Source of the DNA: Syntrophomonadaceae bacterium
GTDB taxonomy: Bacteria; Bacillota; Dethiobacteria; DTU022
Assembly (NCBI GenBank): GCA_007121075.1
Contig: SKMK01000020.1
Coordinates: 1 to 59,646 of the forward strand
DNA: 59,646 bases
Direction of reading: 5' to 3'
Both the position numbers and the translations under genes were made by a program. A model generated the notes under the pieces. It saw only the letters and a list, made by a program, of their open reading frames with translations. It was not told where the DNA came from and ran no database searches. This document shows positions 20,691-29,317 of the stretch, piece after piece (position 1 is the stretch's first letter; each line of letters starts with the position of its first letter).

Positions 20691-20735
20691 TGCAATATTT
20701 TGCAAGCAAACAATTACAACTTGCAATATTTTGCA
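20691..20735 (+). promoter_or_regulatory. Pair of upstream activator sites (TGCAA-N4-TTGCA)
   Basis: Two identical 14-bp palindromes, TGCAATATTTTGCA, at 20691-20704 and 20722-20735. Their centres are 31 bp apart, about three helical turns, so they face the same side of the DNA. They lie about 120-165 bp upstream of the second -24/-12 promoter, the normal place for enhancers bound by sigma-54 activators. The likely binder is the Fis-type activator encoded at 17921-19309. Confidence 0.75.
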
Positions 20736-20854
20736 CAGTGCTTTAAGGATAGCCCGACCCTTATCCTGATGAACAGCCAGGGAATGATTTATAAAGTGCA
20801 GGAAAAAGGGGCTGGTTCAGCAGAAAAAAACGGAGAGTAAATTGTGGAACTTCC

Positions 20855-20870
20855 TGGTATGAAAATTGCG
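20855..20870 (+). promoter_or_regulatory. Sigma-54 (-24/-12) promoter of leucine dehydrogenase 3 and the oxidoreductase operon
   Basis: TGGTATGAAAATTGCG with GG (20856-20857) and GC (20868-20869) exactly 10 bases apart; identical to the promoter at 19528. Predicted start near 20881. It would drive copy 3 and the five genes that follow with little or no spacing. Confidence 0.87.
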
Positions 20871-20923
20871 AATTTATTGTATTGAGGTAAATTAAGATTA
20901 TTTTTGCCGGAGGGGAGAGAATC

Positions 20924-21958
20924 ATGTCCGGTTACCTGTCTAAAATGGAAGATCAGGGTTTTGAGGAACTGATTATGATCCATGATCCTTCGTGCGGTTT
21001 AAAGGCGGCGATTGCCATTCACAGCACGGTACGAGGGCCGGCGCTGGGCGGAACCCGCATGTGGTCTTACCCGTCTGAGGCTGAGGCAATTGACGATCTT
21101 ATGCACCTGGCCCGGGGTATGAGTTATAAATCCGCCGCAGCGGAACTTCCCCTGGGGGGAGGTAAGGGTTTAATCATCGGTGATCCCAACCGGGACAAGT
21201 GCAAGGAACTGTTTTGCAGTTACGCCCGCGCTGTAAATAATTTGAACGGGCGTTTTTACACCGGCAAGGATATGGGCGTCGATGAGGAGGACCTGACCTG
21301 CATGCACAATGAAACAGATTATGTGATCGGGGGCGAGACCATCGGGAGCCCTTCTCCTTTCACTGCCTACGGGGTTTGGAAAGGTATCAAGGCCTGTGCG
21401 GAGGAGGTCTACGGTTCACCGGGTCTGGAAGGCAAGGTAATTGCCGTGCAGGGAGTGGGCAGTGTGGGTGAAGCCCTCTGCCGGCACCTGGCCGAGGAAG
21501 GTGCAAGCTTGATTGTGAGCGACCTGGACCGGCAGAGGGTAAAAGAGATCCAGGAACAATTGGGTGCTAAAGCGGTTGACCCCGATGATATTTACAGCCA
21601 GGAATGCGATATCTTCTCACCCTGCGCGGCCGGCGGGGTTGTTAATGAAGAAACGTTGCCCAGGTTAAAGTGTAAGATTATCGCCGGAGCGGCCAACAAT
21701 ATTTATAAATCAAAGGAGATGGGCAAGGCGATAGAGGAGCAGAGGATCCTTTATGCTCCCGACTATGTAATCAATGCCGGGGGCCTGATTTTTGTTGAAA
21801 TGAGAAGACGGGGCATCACCGATAAAGAAGAAATAAAAACAGAAGTAGCCCGCATTGATGGGCGATTAAAAGAATTGTTCAGGAGGGTCCGCGAAGAGCG
21901 GTTATTGCCCGGGGAAATTGCCGACATTATGGCCGAAGAAAGAATGCAATTAAGATAA
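20924..21958 (+). CDS. Leucine (Glu/Leu/Phe/Val-type) dehydrogenase, copy 3
   Basis: 344 aa. Lys69, Lys81 and Asp116 are conserved, and the nucleotide-binding motif reads GVGSVGEALC. It differs from copies 1 and 2 around the catalytic Asp (FYTGKDMG instead of FITAADMG) and has KSKEMG where copy 1 has KEKELG. These changes near the active site suggest a different preferred amino acid. GGAGGGGAG precedes the ATG. It is the first gene of the second -24/-12-driven operon and stands 32 bases before the gamma subunit of oxidoreductase 2, so deamination and oxidative decarboxylation are co-expressed. Confidence 0.93.
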   Translation: MSGYLSKMEDQGFEELIMIHDPSCGLKAAIAIHSTVRGPALGGTRMWSYPSEAEAIDDLMHLARGMSYKSAAAELPLGGGKGLIIGDPNRDKCKELFCSYARAVNNLNGRFYTGKDMGVDEEDLTCMHNETDYVIGGETIGSPSPFTAYGVWKGIKACAEEVYGSPGLEGKVIAVQGVGSVGEALCRHLAEEGASLIVSDLDRQRVKEIQEQLGAKAVDPDDIYSQECDIFSPCAAGGVVNEETLPRLKCKIIAGAANNIYKSKEMGKAIEEQRILYAPDYVINAGGLIFVEMRRRGITDKEEIKTEVARIDGRLKELFRRVREERLLPGEIADIMAEERMQLR

Positions 21959-21990
21959 GCCCCTATTTTTCTTGCTGGGAGAGGATCGAC

Positions 21991-22581
21991 ATGAAAGAAG
22001 AAATGTATGAATTCAGGCTGCATGGACGCGGCGGCCAGGGGATCGTGGTGGCTGCTTCCATTTTTGCCGAGGCTGTATTTTTAGAAGGCCGGTATGCGAG
22101 GGCCTTTTCATTGTTCGGCGCTGAAAGGCGCGGCGCTCCGGTAACCGCCTTCATCAGGGCGGGCACAGATCGCCTTATGCCCCGGAGCCGTATTTACCAG
22201 CCTAACTTTGCCGCCGTTTTTGACCCGACCCTAAGCGGAGAAACCATGCTATCCGGCTTAAAAGAAGGAGGAACCCTGCTGGTTAATATTGAGGAAGAAG
22301 ATCTGGACAACCTGCCCGGTGACGCCCTGGAAGGAAACCGGTTCAGGATATATGCAGTTGATGCTACAGGGATTGCCCGGCGGCACGGTTTGACTGTAGC
22401 CGGTTTTCCGGTAGTCAATACGGTCATGCTTGGAGCGATGGCCGGGGTTAGCGGGCTGGCTTCTGTCGACAACCTGGTTGTATCGATTAAGAAAAGGATC
22501 ACTGCCAGCCTGGAAGCCAATATCAATGCGGTTAACGAAGGGGCGGACAAAGTAAGGGAGGTGGGCGACCTTGTCAGATAA
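21991..22581 (+). CDS. 2-oxoacid:acceptor oxidoreductase 2, gamma subunit
   Basis: A 196-aa subunit with the family motifs LHGRGGQGIVVAASIFAEA and LFGAERRGAPVTAFIR. It belongs to the PorC/VorC gamma group of pyruvate/2-oxoisovalerate oxidoreductases. GGGAGAGG lies before the ATG. It starts the gene order gamma, fused electron-transfer subunit, alpha, beta. Its last codons overlap the next gene by about 11 bases. Confidence 0.93.
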   Translation: MKEEMYEFRLHGRGGQGIVVAASIFAEAVFLEGRYARAFSLFGAERRGAPVTAFIRAGTDRLMPRSRIYQPNFAAVFDPTLSGETMLSGLKEGGTLLVNIEEEDLDNLPGDALEGNRFRIYAVDATGIARRHGLTVAGFPVVNTVMLGAMAGVSGLASVDNLVVSIKKRITASLEANINAVNEGADKVREVGDLVR

Positions 22582-24121
22582 AACAGAGCAAGCTGTATAC
22601 GAATATGCCTGCGGAACAGAACCCAGTTCATTGAATAAGACCGGCGGCTGGCGCCTGGCAGCCCCGGAAAAAGCAAAAAGGCTTTCTCCATGCTGCAAAG
22701 ACTGCCTTCTACATTCAGAAGTCCCTGACTGGATGGAAGCTGTTAAAGGTGGCCGGTGGGAGGAAGCCTGGCAGATCATGAGCCGAACCAATCCTTTTCC
22801 GGCCCTGACCGGCCATGTCTGTTTTTCTCCCTGTATCGAAAACTGCAACCGGGGCAGGCTGGACCAGGAACTCGATATCCCCACGATCGAAAGAGCCATC
22901 GGGGAATGGCGTTTTGAAAACTACCAGCCCCGTAAAGGACCCCGGAAAATAAAAGACCCGGTGGCTGTAGTGGGGTCGGGGCCGGCCGGTTTAAGCTGCG
23001 CCTTTTATCTTGCGGCGGAAGGATACAAAGTAACTGTTTTTGAGCGATCTCCCATAATTGGCGGAATGCTGGCCCTCGGTATTCCCGAATACCGTCTCCC
23101 GCGCGATATTTTAACCAAAGAACTGGCCATCCTGGAAGAAGAGGGTGTTTCTTTTGTTACCAGCCGGGCCCTCGGAAAGGATATGCAGCTTCCTGAACTG
23201 GCCAGTGAATTCCGGGAAATATTTCTGGCCACAGGAGCCTGGCTGCCTCGCGAGGAAAATATTCCCGGGGCCGATAAAAAAGGTGTTTACCATGCCCTGG
23301 ATTTTTTAAGTATGATTAATACCAGGGAGCATCCAGAAATTGAAGACCCGGTTGTAGTGATCGGGGGCGGTAACGCTGCCGTGGACAGCGCCCGCTGCGC
23401 CCTGCGCCTGAACGGGGTCAATCATGTCAGCCTGGTATACCGCCGCAGCCGGGCGGAAATGCCAGCTCACCCACCCGAGGTCGAGGCAGCCGAGCTAGAA
23501 GGCGTGGAACTCATTTTTAATGCCAACCCGGCTGAAATTAAAGCAGAGGCTGCATCAGGCCAGGTTGAGAGCGTGACTTTTAATTACAGCAAAACCAACC
23601 GGGAAGGGCTGATCGTCGACAAAAGCAGCACATTCAAAAAAGACTGCGGCTCGGTAATCCTGGCCCTGGGCCAGGAGCCCGACTACAGTGTTTTTAACAA
23701 CCTGGACCGGGAGATGGCCATTTTTGCCGGAGGTGACCTGGTCAGTGGACCGGCCACGGTTCCAGAAGCGATCCGCGGCGGACGCCTGGAGGCAATGAAT
23801 ATTGCAGCTAAAATGGAGGGCCGTTCAGGCCCCGAAGTTCCCGGTTTTTCAGAGCAGCCTGTGGGCTTTGAAGAATTAAACCTGCTGGCCAGGCCCGACC
23901 TTGAACTGCAGGACAGGCAGAAGGAACCGGGCCCGGAAGCAGGGCGCTGCCTGGGCTGCGGCACCTGCAATTCATGCGGGGTTTGTTATCTATTCTGTCC
24001 GGATGTGGCAGTGGACTGGCTCAACAACAGTTATGAGCTTAACCTGGATTACTGCAAGGGCTGCGGGATTTGTGTTGTCGAATGCCCGGCCCGGGCCCTG
24101 GCCCTGGAAGGAGGTTATTAA
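22571..24121 (+). CDS. GltD-like NAD(P)H/FAD oxidoreductase fused to dicluster ferredoxin, subunit of oxidoreductase 2
   Basis: 516 aa. The N-terminal helical Fe-S domain (CCKDCLLHSEVPDW, then HVCFSPCIENCNRG) is the one seen in GltD, NfnB and dihydropyrimidine dehydrogenase. Next are an FAD motif (VVGSGPAGLSCAFYLA, about residue 135) and an NAD(P)-binding motif (VVIGGGNAAVDSARCAL, about 258). The C-terminus has two 4Fe-4S motifs (CNSCGVCYLFCP and CKGCGICVVECP), which correspond to the delta ferredoxin subunit of such oxidoreductases. No separate delta gene exists in this operon, so this fusion replaces it. It could pass electrons from 2-oxoacid oxidation to NAD(P)+ as well as to ferredoxin. 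TTG start at 22571 with GGGAGGTG upstream. Cofactor preference, NAD versus NADP, is not certain. Confidence 0.9.
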   Translation: MSDKTEQAVYEYACGTEPSSLNKTGGWRLAAPEKAKRLSPCCKDCLLHSEVPDWMEAVKGGRWEEAWQIMSRTNPFPALTGHVCFSPCIENCNRGRLDQELDIPTIERAIGEWRFENYQPRKGPRKIKDPVAVVGSGPAGLSCAFYLAAEGYKVTVFERSPIIGGMLALGIPEYRLPRDILTKELAILEEEGVSFVTSRALGKDMQLPELASEFREIFLATGAWLPREENIPGADKKGVYHALDFLSMINTREHPEIEDPVVVIGGGNAAVDSARCALRLNGVNHVSLVYRRSRAEMPAHPPEVEAAELEGVELIFNANPAEIKAEAASGQVESVTFNYSKTNREGLIVDKSSTFKKDCGSVILALGQEPDYSVFNNLDREMAIFAGGDLVSGPATVPEAIRGGRLEAMNIAAKMEGRSGPEVPGFSEQPVGFEELNLLARPDLELQDRQKEPGPEAGRCLGCGTCNSCGVCYLFCPDVAVDWLNNSYELNLDYCKGCGICVVECPARALALEGGY

Positions 24122-24123
24122 AG

Positions 24124-25266
24124 ATGGCTTATGAGTTAATCAGCGGCTGCCAGGCCGCCGCCCTGGCCGCCCAGCGGGCCGGCGTGGACCTGGTGGCAGC
24201 TTACCCGATCACACCCCAGACAGCGATCGTTGAAACCCTGGCCAGTTTTGAAGCCCAGGGCGAACTGAAAGGGGAATTTGTCAGCGTAGAATCGGAATAC
24301 TCGGCTCTTTCCTACTGTAACGGTGCCGTGGCGGCCGGTGCGAGAGTGTTTACGGCCACTTCATCACACGGGCTGGCTTATATGCACGAAATGACTCAGT
24401 GGTGCAGCGGAGCCCGGTTTCCCATTGTTATGGTCAATGTGAACCGGACCGTGGGTGCGCCCTGGGTCCTGGACCCGGATCAGGGGGACAGCCTCAGCCA
24501 GCGTGATACCGGATGGATGCAAATCTACTGCGCCAATGCCCAGGAAGTGTTCGATATTACCCTGCAGGCTTTCTTGCTCTCGGAAGAGCTGCTCCTGCCG
24601 ACCATGGTAGTTTTCGACGGGTTTTACATTTCCCACACTTACGAACCGGTTGATGTGCCGGAAATGGAACAGGCCCGAGAATTTATCGGGCCGCCCCAGT
24701 TCCAGGCCCAGGTTGTGCCGGGAATCCAGGCCAACCTGCACGGCCTGTCTACCGGAGAAGCCCAGCTGCAGCTGGTCCGCAAGAGGCACGAAGATATGCT
24801 CCGCGCTCCGGAAATTTTTGCTGACATTAATAACCGGTTTGAAAAGGTATTTGGAAGGGGTTACATGCCGGTGGAGGCCGTAATCCCGGAAGGAGCCAAA
24901 ACGGCTTTCCTGGCCGCCGGCAGCACCGCGGAAACCGTCAGGTGGTTTTTACCGGAACTTGAAAGCTGCGGCCTGATCCAGCTGCGGATGTTCAGGCCTT
25001 TTCCAAAAGATGAGCTGGGCCGGATTGTAGAAGAGCACGGACTGGACCGGCTCATAATTGTCGATCGAAATTGCTCTACCGGAACCGGCGGCTACTTTGC
25101 CCAGGAAACCAGGGCTGCCCTGTACGGACTTAACGAAAGGCCGGTGGTCCAGGACCTGCTCCTGGCCGGCGGTATTGACCTGACCGAAGATATCCTGGCC
25201 GGGGCCGCGCAAAAAAGCCCCGGAGACGGCTTTGTTGATTTGCAGTGGGGGGTGGAATTAAGATGA
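24124..25266 (+). CDS. 2-oxoacid:acceptor oxidoreductase 2, alpha subunit (PorA/VorA type)
   Basis: 380 aa from ATG 24124, which follows AAGGAGGT; the longer frame from 24070 overlaps the previous gene and is rejected. It contains AAYPITPQTAIVETLASF, ESEYSALSYCNGAVAAGARVFTATSSHGLAYMHE, and VNVNRTVGAPWVLDPDQGD. These place it in the pyruvate/2-oxoisovalerate oxidoreductase alpha group, a different branch from alpha subunit 1. A substrate of pyruvate or a branched-chain 2-oxoacid is possible; the upstream leucine dehydrogenases favour the latter. It overlaps the beta start as ATGA. Confidence 0.93.
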   Translation: MAYELISGCQAAALAAQRAGVDLVAAYPITPQTAIVETLASFEAQGELKGEFVSVESEYSALSYCNGAVAAGARVFTATSSHGLAYMHEMTQWCSGARFPIVMVNVNRTVGAPWVLDPDQGDSLSQRDTGWMQIYCANAQEVFDITLQAFLLSEELLLPTMVVFDGFYISHTYEPVDVPEMEQAREFIGPPQFQAQVVPGIQANLHGLSTGEAQLQLVRKRHEDMLRAPEIFADINNRFEKVFGRGYMPVEAVIPEGAKTAFLAAGSTAETVRWFLPELESCGLIQLRMFRPFPKDELGRIVEEHGLDRLIIVDRNCSTGTGGYFAQETRAALYGLNERPVVQDLLLAGGIDLTEDILAGAAQKSPGDGFVDLQWGVELR

Positions 25267-26165
25267 AAATTACCGATTATACCATGGAAAATGAATTGAT
25301 GTATTCAGGCCATAATGCCTGCCCGGGTTGCGGGGGAGCCCTCGCAGTCCGCTACCTGACCAGGGCCCTGGGGCCGAATTTAGCCCTGGCCATTACCGCA
25401 TCATGCTGGAGCATCATTGCCGGCGCCCCGCCGCTGACGGCTTTGAAGTGCCCGATCTTGCACTGCCCTTTCCCGAGCGCCGGGGCGGTGGGCAGCGGCT
25501 TAAGGCGGGGGCTTAATGCCAAAGGGCACTACGACACCACGGTGGTGGTGCTCGCCGGCGACGGGGGCACTTTTGACATCGGCCTTCAGGCCCTGTCAGG
25601 CGCAGCCCAGCGCAACGAGGACTACATTTTTATCTGCTACGACAACGAAGCTTACATGAACACGGGGATGCAGACCAGCTCGGCCACCCCCTTTGGAGCC
25701 CGGACCACCACCCGCCCTTATCCCCTGTTTAAGCACGGGCAGAAGAAAGACATAATGCGGATTATGGCCGCCCACGGGATTCCTTATGCGGCCACCGCGT
25801 CCCTGGCTTTTCCGCAGGACATGGAAAATAAGCTGAAGAAGGCCCAGGAGATGAAAGGGTTCAGGTTCATGCATGTCCTTTCGCCCTGTCCCCCGGGCTG
25901 GGGGACTGACTCATCCGACACGATCCACCTGTCCCGGCTGGCCGTTTTCACCAACTTCTTTCCGCTTTACGAGATCATAAACGGTGAGCAGTGGCGGATG
26001 ACCTATCACCCGGAGAAGACCAGGACACCGCTGAAAGAGTACCTGGAGGCGCAGCGCCGCTTCCGGCAGGTTGACGAAGTGACCATCGAGGCCCTCCAGG
26101 AAGAGGTGGATCAGGACTGGGAAGGATTGCTGAAAAGGGTAAGCACCTCCAATGCGGAAAAATAA
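25263..26165 (+). CDS. 2-oxoacid:acceptor oxidoreductase 2, beta subunit (PorB/VorB-like, TPP-binding)
   Basis: 300 aa from ATG 25263 with a GGGGGGTGG site upstream. It shows NACPGCGGALAVRYL, the TPP motif GDGGTFDIGLQALSGAAQRN, and YDNEAYMNTGMQTSSATP, all hallmarks of the PorB/VorB beta chain, which binds TPP and one 4Fe-4S cluster. It completes oxidoreductase 2. The operon appears to end here: 122 bases without a gene follow. Confidence 0.94.
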   Translation: MKITDYTMENELMYSGHNACPGCGGALAVRYLTRALGPNLALAITASCWSIIAGAPPLTALKCPILHCPFPSAGAVGSGLRRGLNAKGHYDTTVVVLAGDGGTFDIGLQALSGAAQRNEDYIFICYDNEAYMNTGMQTSSATPFGARTTTRPYPLFKHGQKKDIMRIMAAHGIPYAATASLAFPQDMENKLKKAQEMKGFRFMHVLSPCPPGWGTDSSDTIHLSRLAVFTNFFPLYEIINGEQWRMTYHPEKTRTPLKEYLEAQRRFRQVDEVTIEALQEEVDQDWEGLLKRVSTSNAEK

Positions 26166-26287
26166 ATTTTAGAATTATAATAAATCTTATAACTCGCGGC
26201 AGGAATTTCTCCCTGGAAGCAGAAAGTAAACTATATTATCCGAGTTGATCAATCAAGCTCATACCAGGAACAGGGAGGTGCCTAATT

Positions 26288-27133
26288 TTGCGCGAGCTTT
26301 CCGTGTCAACCATTACAGATACCGTTGCCAAAATGTGCGAAGAAGCAAATGTTTATCTTGGAGAAGATGTTTCCGGTGCCCTGAAGCGGTCCCTGGAAAT
26401 AGAAGAATCGCCGACGGGTCAAGAGGTGCTGAAGCAGTTAATCTATAACCTGGAAATTGCAAAAAACGAGCAAATTCCGATCTGTCAGGATACGGGGTTT
26501 GCCGTTTTTTTTGTGGAACTGGGCCAGGACGTGCATCTGACCGGAGGGACCCTGGAAGAAGCCATTAACGCCGGGGTCAAACAAGGCTACACTGAAGGGT
26601 ATTTGCGTAAATCGATCGTAAAAGATCCTCTCTATGAACGCAAAAACACGGGGGACAATACCCCGGCTGTTATCTATACCGACATCGTTCCCGGCGATAA
26701 AATAAAAATTGCATTTGCCCCCAAGGGTGGGGGGAGCGAAAACATGAGCGCTGTTAAGATGCTCAAGCCTGCCGACGGCGAAGAAGGGCTGGTTGATTTT
26801 GTGGTTAACCACGTTAAAGCGGCGGGGCCGAATCCTTGCCCGCCCATTGTCGTCGGGGTGGGAATTGGGGGGACTTTCGACAGGGTGGCTGTTCAGGCCA
26901 AGAAAGCTCTGTTCCGTCCGGTGGGACAGCCCCACCCGGACAGCAGATATGCCGGGCTGGAGAAGAAAATCCTGTCCAAAATCAATGATCTTGGCGTGGG
27001 ACCGCAGGGTTTCGGGGGCCGGGTTTTTGCCCTGGCCGTGCATATCGAGACTTTCCCTTCTCATATAGCCAGTATGGCGGCGGCGGTTAACATCAACTGC
27101 CATGCCTGTCGACACCTGGAGAAGGTAATTTAA
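26288..27133 (+). CDS. Fumarate hydratase class I, alpha subunit (two-subunit type)
   Basis: 281 aa, matching the N-terminal half of class I fumarase/L(+)-tartrate dehydratase alpha chains. Motifs: ICQDTGFAVFFVELG with a cluster cysteine, KGGGSENMSAVKML, and GVGIGGTFDRVAVQAKKALFRP. It holds an oxygen-sensitive [4Fe-4S] cluster and interconverts fumarate and malate with the beta chain encoded next. TTG start with GGGAGGTG 7 bases upstream. A tartrate dehydratase is the alternative, but the malic enzyme and fumarate reductase neighbours favour fumarase. Confidence 0.9.
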   Translation: MRELSVSTITDTVAKMCEEANVYLGEDVSGALKRSLEIEESPTGQEVLKQLIYNLEIAKNEQIPICQDTGFAVFFVELGQDVHLTGGTLEEAINAGVKQGYTEGYLRKSIVKDPLYERKNTGDNTPAVIYTDIVPGDKIKIAFAPKGGGSENMSAVKMLKPADGEEGLVDFVVNHVKAAGPNPCPPIVVGVGIGGTFDRVAVQAKKALFRPVGQPHPDSRYAGLEKKILSKINDLGVGPQGFGGRVFALAVHIETFPSHIASMAAAVNINCHACRHLEKVI

Positions 27134-27166
27134 GGAGCAGATATTACAGAAGGAGGCATACCGGTA

Positions 27167-27718
27167 ATGGAACCTAAAAAAATAACAGCCCCCCTCAGCG
27201 ATGATGACGTCCTTTCCTTGAAAGCAGGGGACAATGTTTTAATTAGCGGGGTCATCTATACCGCACGTGACGCCGCTCATAAGAAGCTAATCGAACTAAT
27301 GGAAAAGGGCGAGCCCCTGCCGATCGACCTGCATGGCCAGATTATTTACTACGTCGGTCCCACCCCGGCCAGGCCGGGGCAGGTGATCGGATCGGCCGGG
27401 CCGACAACCAGCGGGCGGATGGACGCCTACACGCCGAAGATGCTCGAAAGCGGGATGAAGGCCTGCATCGGCAAAGGCCTGCGCAACCAGGCGGTAAAAG
27501 ACGCCCTGCAGAAACACAGGGGCCTCTACCTGGCCGCTGTAGGAGGCGCCGGGGCCCTTTTATCCAAGAAAATCAAAAAATGCGAAGTGGTAGCCTACCC
27601 GGAACTGGGCGCAGAAGCCATTCACCGCCTGGAAGTTGAAGATTTTCCGGCCACCGTCATCAATGACGCTTACGGCAGTGACTTATATGCCGAGGGAGCC
27701 AAAGCTTACGCCCGGTAA
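27167..27718 (+). CDS. Fumarate hydratase class I, beta subunit
   Basis: 183 aa, the C-terminal half of class I fumarase as a separate chain. It contains YVGPTPARPGQVIGSAGPTT, SGRMDAYTPKMLESG and the closing VVAYPELGAEAIHRLEVEDFP segment. GGAGG lies about 10 bases before the ATG. It follows the alpha chain by 33 bases. Confidence 0.92.
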   Translation: MEPKKITAPLSDDDVLSLKAGDNVLISGVIYTARDAAHKKLIELMEKGEPLPIDLHGQIIYYVGPTPARPGQVIGSAGPTTSGRMDAYTPKMLESGMKACIGKGLRNQAVKDALQKHRGLYLAAVGGAGALLSKKIKKCEVVAYPELGAEAIHRLEVEDFPATVINDAYGSDLYAEGAKAYAR

Positions 27719-27881
27719 GGAAGTTTTTAAGTTCGATCTGGTATCTTTAATTAGATATTTAAGAAGTTTGAATTATACGATCCGGCGGCTGCAAATGGTG
27801 ATAGGCAGTTTCCGGTTTTAGATGGCAACGGCACCATATTGGGCTGAATAGATTTATATAGACAAAGGCAGGGATGAGTTT

Positions 27882-29222
27882 ATGACTATGAATAAAGATG
27901 AATCGATGGCCAAAGCCAATAAACCGGCCGAGGATGCCATGCGTCTGCACCATTTTTACAGGGGTAAAATCGAAGTTAGTTTAAAGAGCTGTGTCCGCAA
28001 CATCGAGGACTTTGCAATCTGGTATACTCCCGGGGTGGCTGAACCCTGCAAGGCAATTGCCAAAAACAAGGACGATGTTTATAAATATACCAACAAGGCC
28101 AACTTCTGCGCCGTGGTGTCGGATGGAACCCGGGTTTTGGGCCTGGGCGATATCGGCCCGGAGGCGAGTATGCCGGTGATGGAAGGCAAAGCCCTGCTGT
28201 TCAAGTACCTGGGCGGGGTGGACGCCTTTCCGATTTGCGTCGACACAAAGGACGCCGATGAGCTGATTAATTTTGTTAAGATGCTCCAGCCCACCTTTGG
28301 AGGAATCAGCCTGGAGGATATTGCCAGCCCGAAGTGTTTTTATGTCCTGGACCGGTTGAAAGAAGAATGTGAAATCCCGGTCTGGCACGATGACCAGCAG
28401 GGCACAGCCCTGGTAACCCTGGCTGGATTGATCAATGCCCTGAAGATTGTGGGCAAGAAAAGGGAAGAGGTCAAAACGGTCCTGATCGGGGCCGGGGCGG
28501 CCAATATCTGCACGGTAAGGCTGTTAATTGCCGCCGGGCTGGATCCGGAGAAAATCATCATGGTCGACAGTAAGGACACCCTGCACCGGGGGCGGTCCGA
28601 GCTTAAAGATGAGCATCCGTACAAGTGGGAACTGGCCCAGACCACCAACGGTGATCAGATCACCGGCGGCGCCGCTGAAGCCTGTAAAGATGCCGACGTT
28701 TTGATCGGACTTTCCAGGCCGGGCCCGGGTACAATCAAGAAGGAGTGGTTGGAAAGCATGGCCAAAGAAGCGATCGTTTTTGCCTGCGCCAACCCGATCC
28801 CGGAAATCTGGCCCAGGGACGCCCGGGAAGCAGGGGCCAGGGTTGTTTCCACCGGGCGGTCCGACTTCCCGAACCAGGTTAACAATTCGCTCGGGTTTCC
28901 GGCTGTTTTCCGCGGAGTTTTAGATGTCCAGGCCAGCGGCGTTTCCGATACGATGTGCATTGCCGCCGCCGACGAACTGGCTGCCTGCGCGCCGGATGGC
29001 GGTATGAACCCGGAAAAAATTCTGCCTACCATGGATATGTGGGAGGTGTTTCCCCGGGTGGCCACGGCCACGGCCATGAAAGCGATCGAAGAAGGTTTGG
29101 CCCGGATCACCCTCAGCCGCGAGGAGGCTTACCAGAAAGCGGAAACCTTTATCAAACGGGCCCAGGATCAGACCAAAGCGGCCATGGAGCAGGGCTTTAT
29201 CCCGGCTCCACCTGAAGAATAA
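27882..29222 (+). CDS. Malic enzyme (malate dehydrogenase, oxaloacetate-decarboxylating)
   Basis: 446 aa; converts malate to pyruvate and CO2 with NAD(P)+, or the reverse. Motifs: YTPGVAEPCKAIA, VSDGTRVLGLGDIGPEASMPVMEGK-type region (visible as two blocks), HDDQQGTALVTLAGL, and the Rossmann loop LIGAGAANICTVRLL. It lies between fumarase and the fumarate reductase pair, so the three together connect pyruvate, malate, fumarate and succinate. The 163 bases before it hold no clear promoter that I can support. Confidence 0.93.
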   Translation: MTMNKDESMAKANKPAEDAMRLHHFYRGKIEVSLKSCVRNIEDFAIWYTPGVAEPCKAIAKNKDDVYKYTNKANFCAVVSDGTRVLGLGDIGPEASMPVMEGKALLFKYLGGVDAFPICVDTKDADELINFVKMLQPTFGGISLEDIASPKCFYVLDRLKEECEIPVWHDDQQGTALVTLAGLINALKIVGKKREEVKTVLIGAGAANICTVRLLIAAGLDPEKIIMVDSKDTLHRGRSELKDEHPYKWELAQTTNGDQITGGAAEACKDADVLIGLSRPGPGTIKKEWLESMAKEAIVFACANPIPEIWPRDAREAGARVVSTGRSDFPNQVNNSLGFPAVFRGVLDVQASGVSDTMCIAAADELAACAPDGGMNPEKILPTMDMWEVFPRVATATAMKAIEEGLARITLSREEAYQKAETFIKRAQDQTKAAMEQGFIPAPPEE

Positions 29223-29317
29223 AATCTGGCTATAAATCGGTTATACCGGAAGACGGTAGGCTGAAACCTGCCGGAGGACCTTATTGAACCATATTTGCCG
29301 GATCTAAGGAGGAAATT

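Noticed and set aside
24070-24123. N-terminal extension of oxidoreductase 2 alpha subunit (MCCRMPGPG...)
   Set aside because: It lies in another frame over the 3' end of the fusion gene; ATG 24124 has an AAGGAGGT site and matches the family start.
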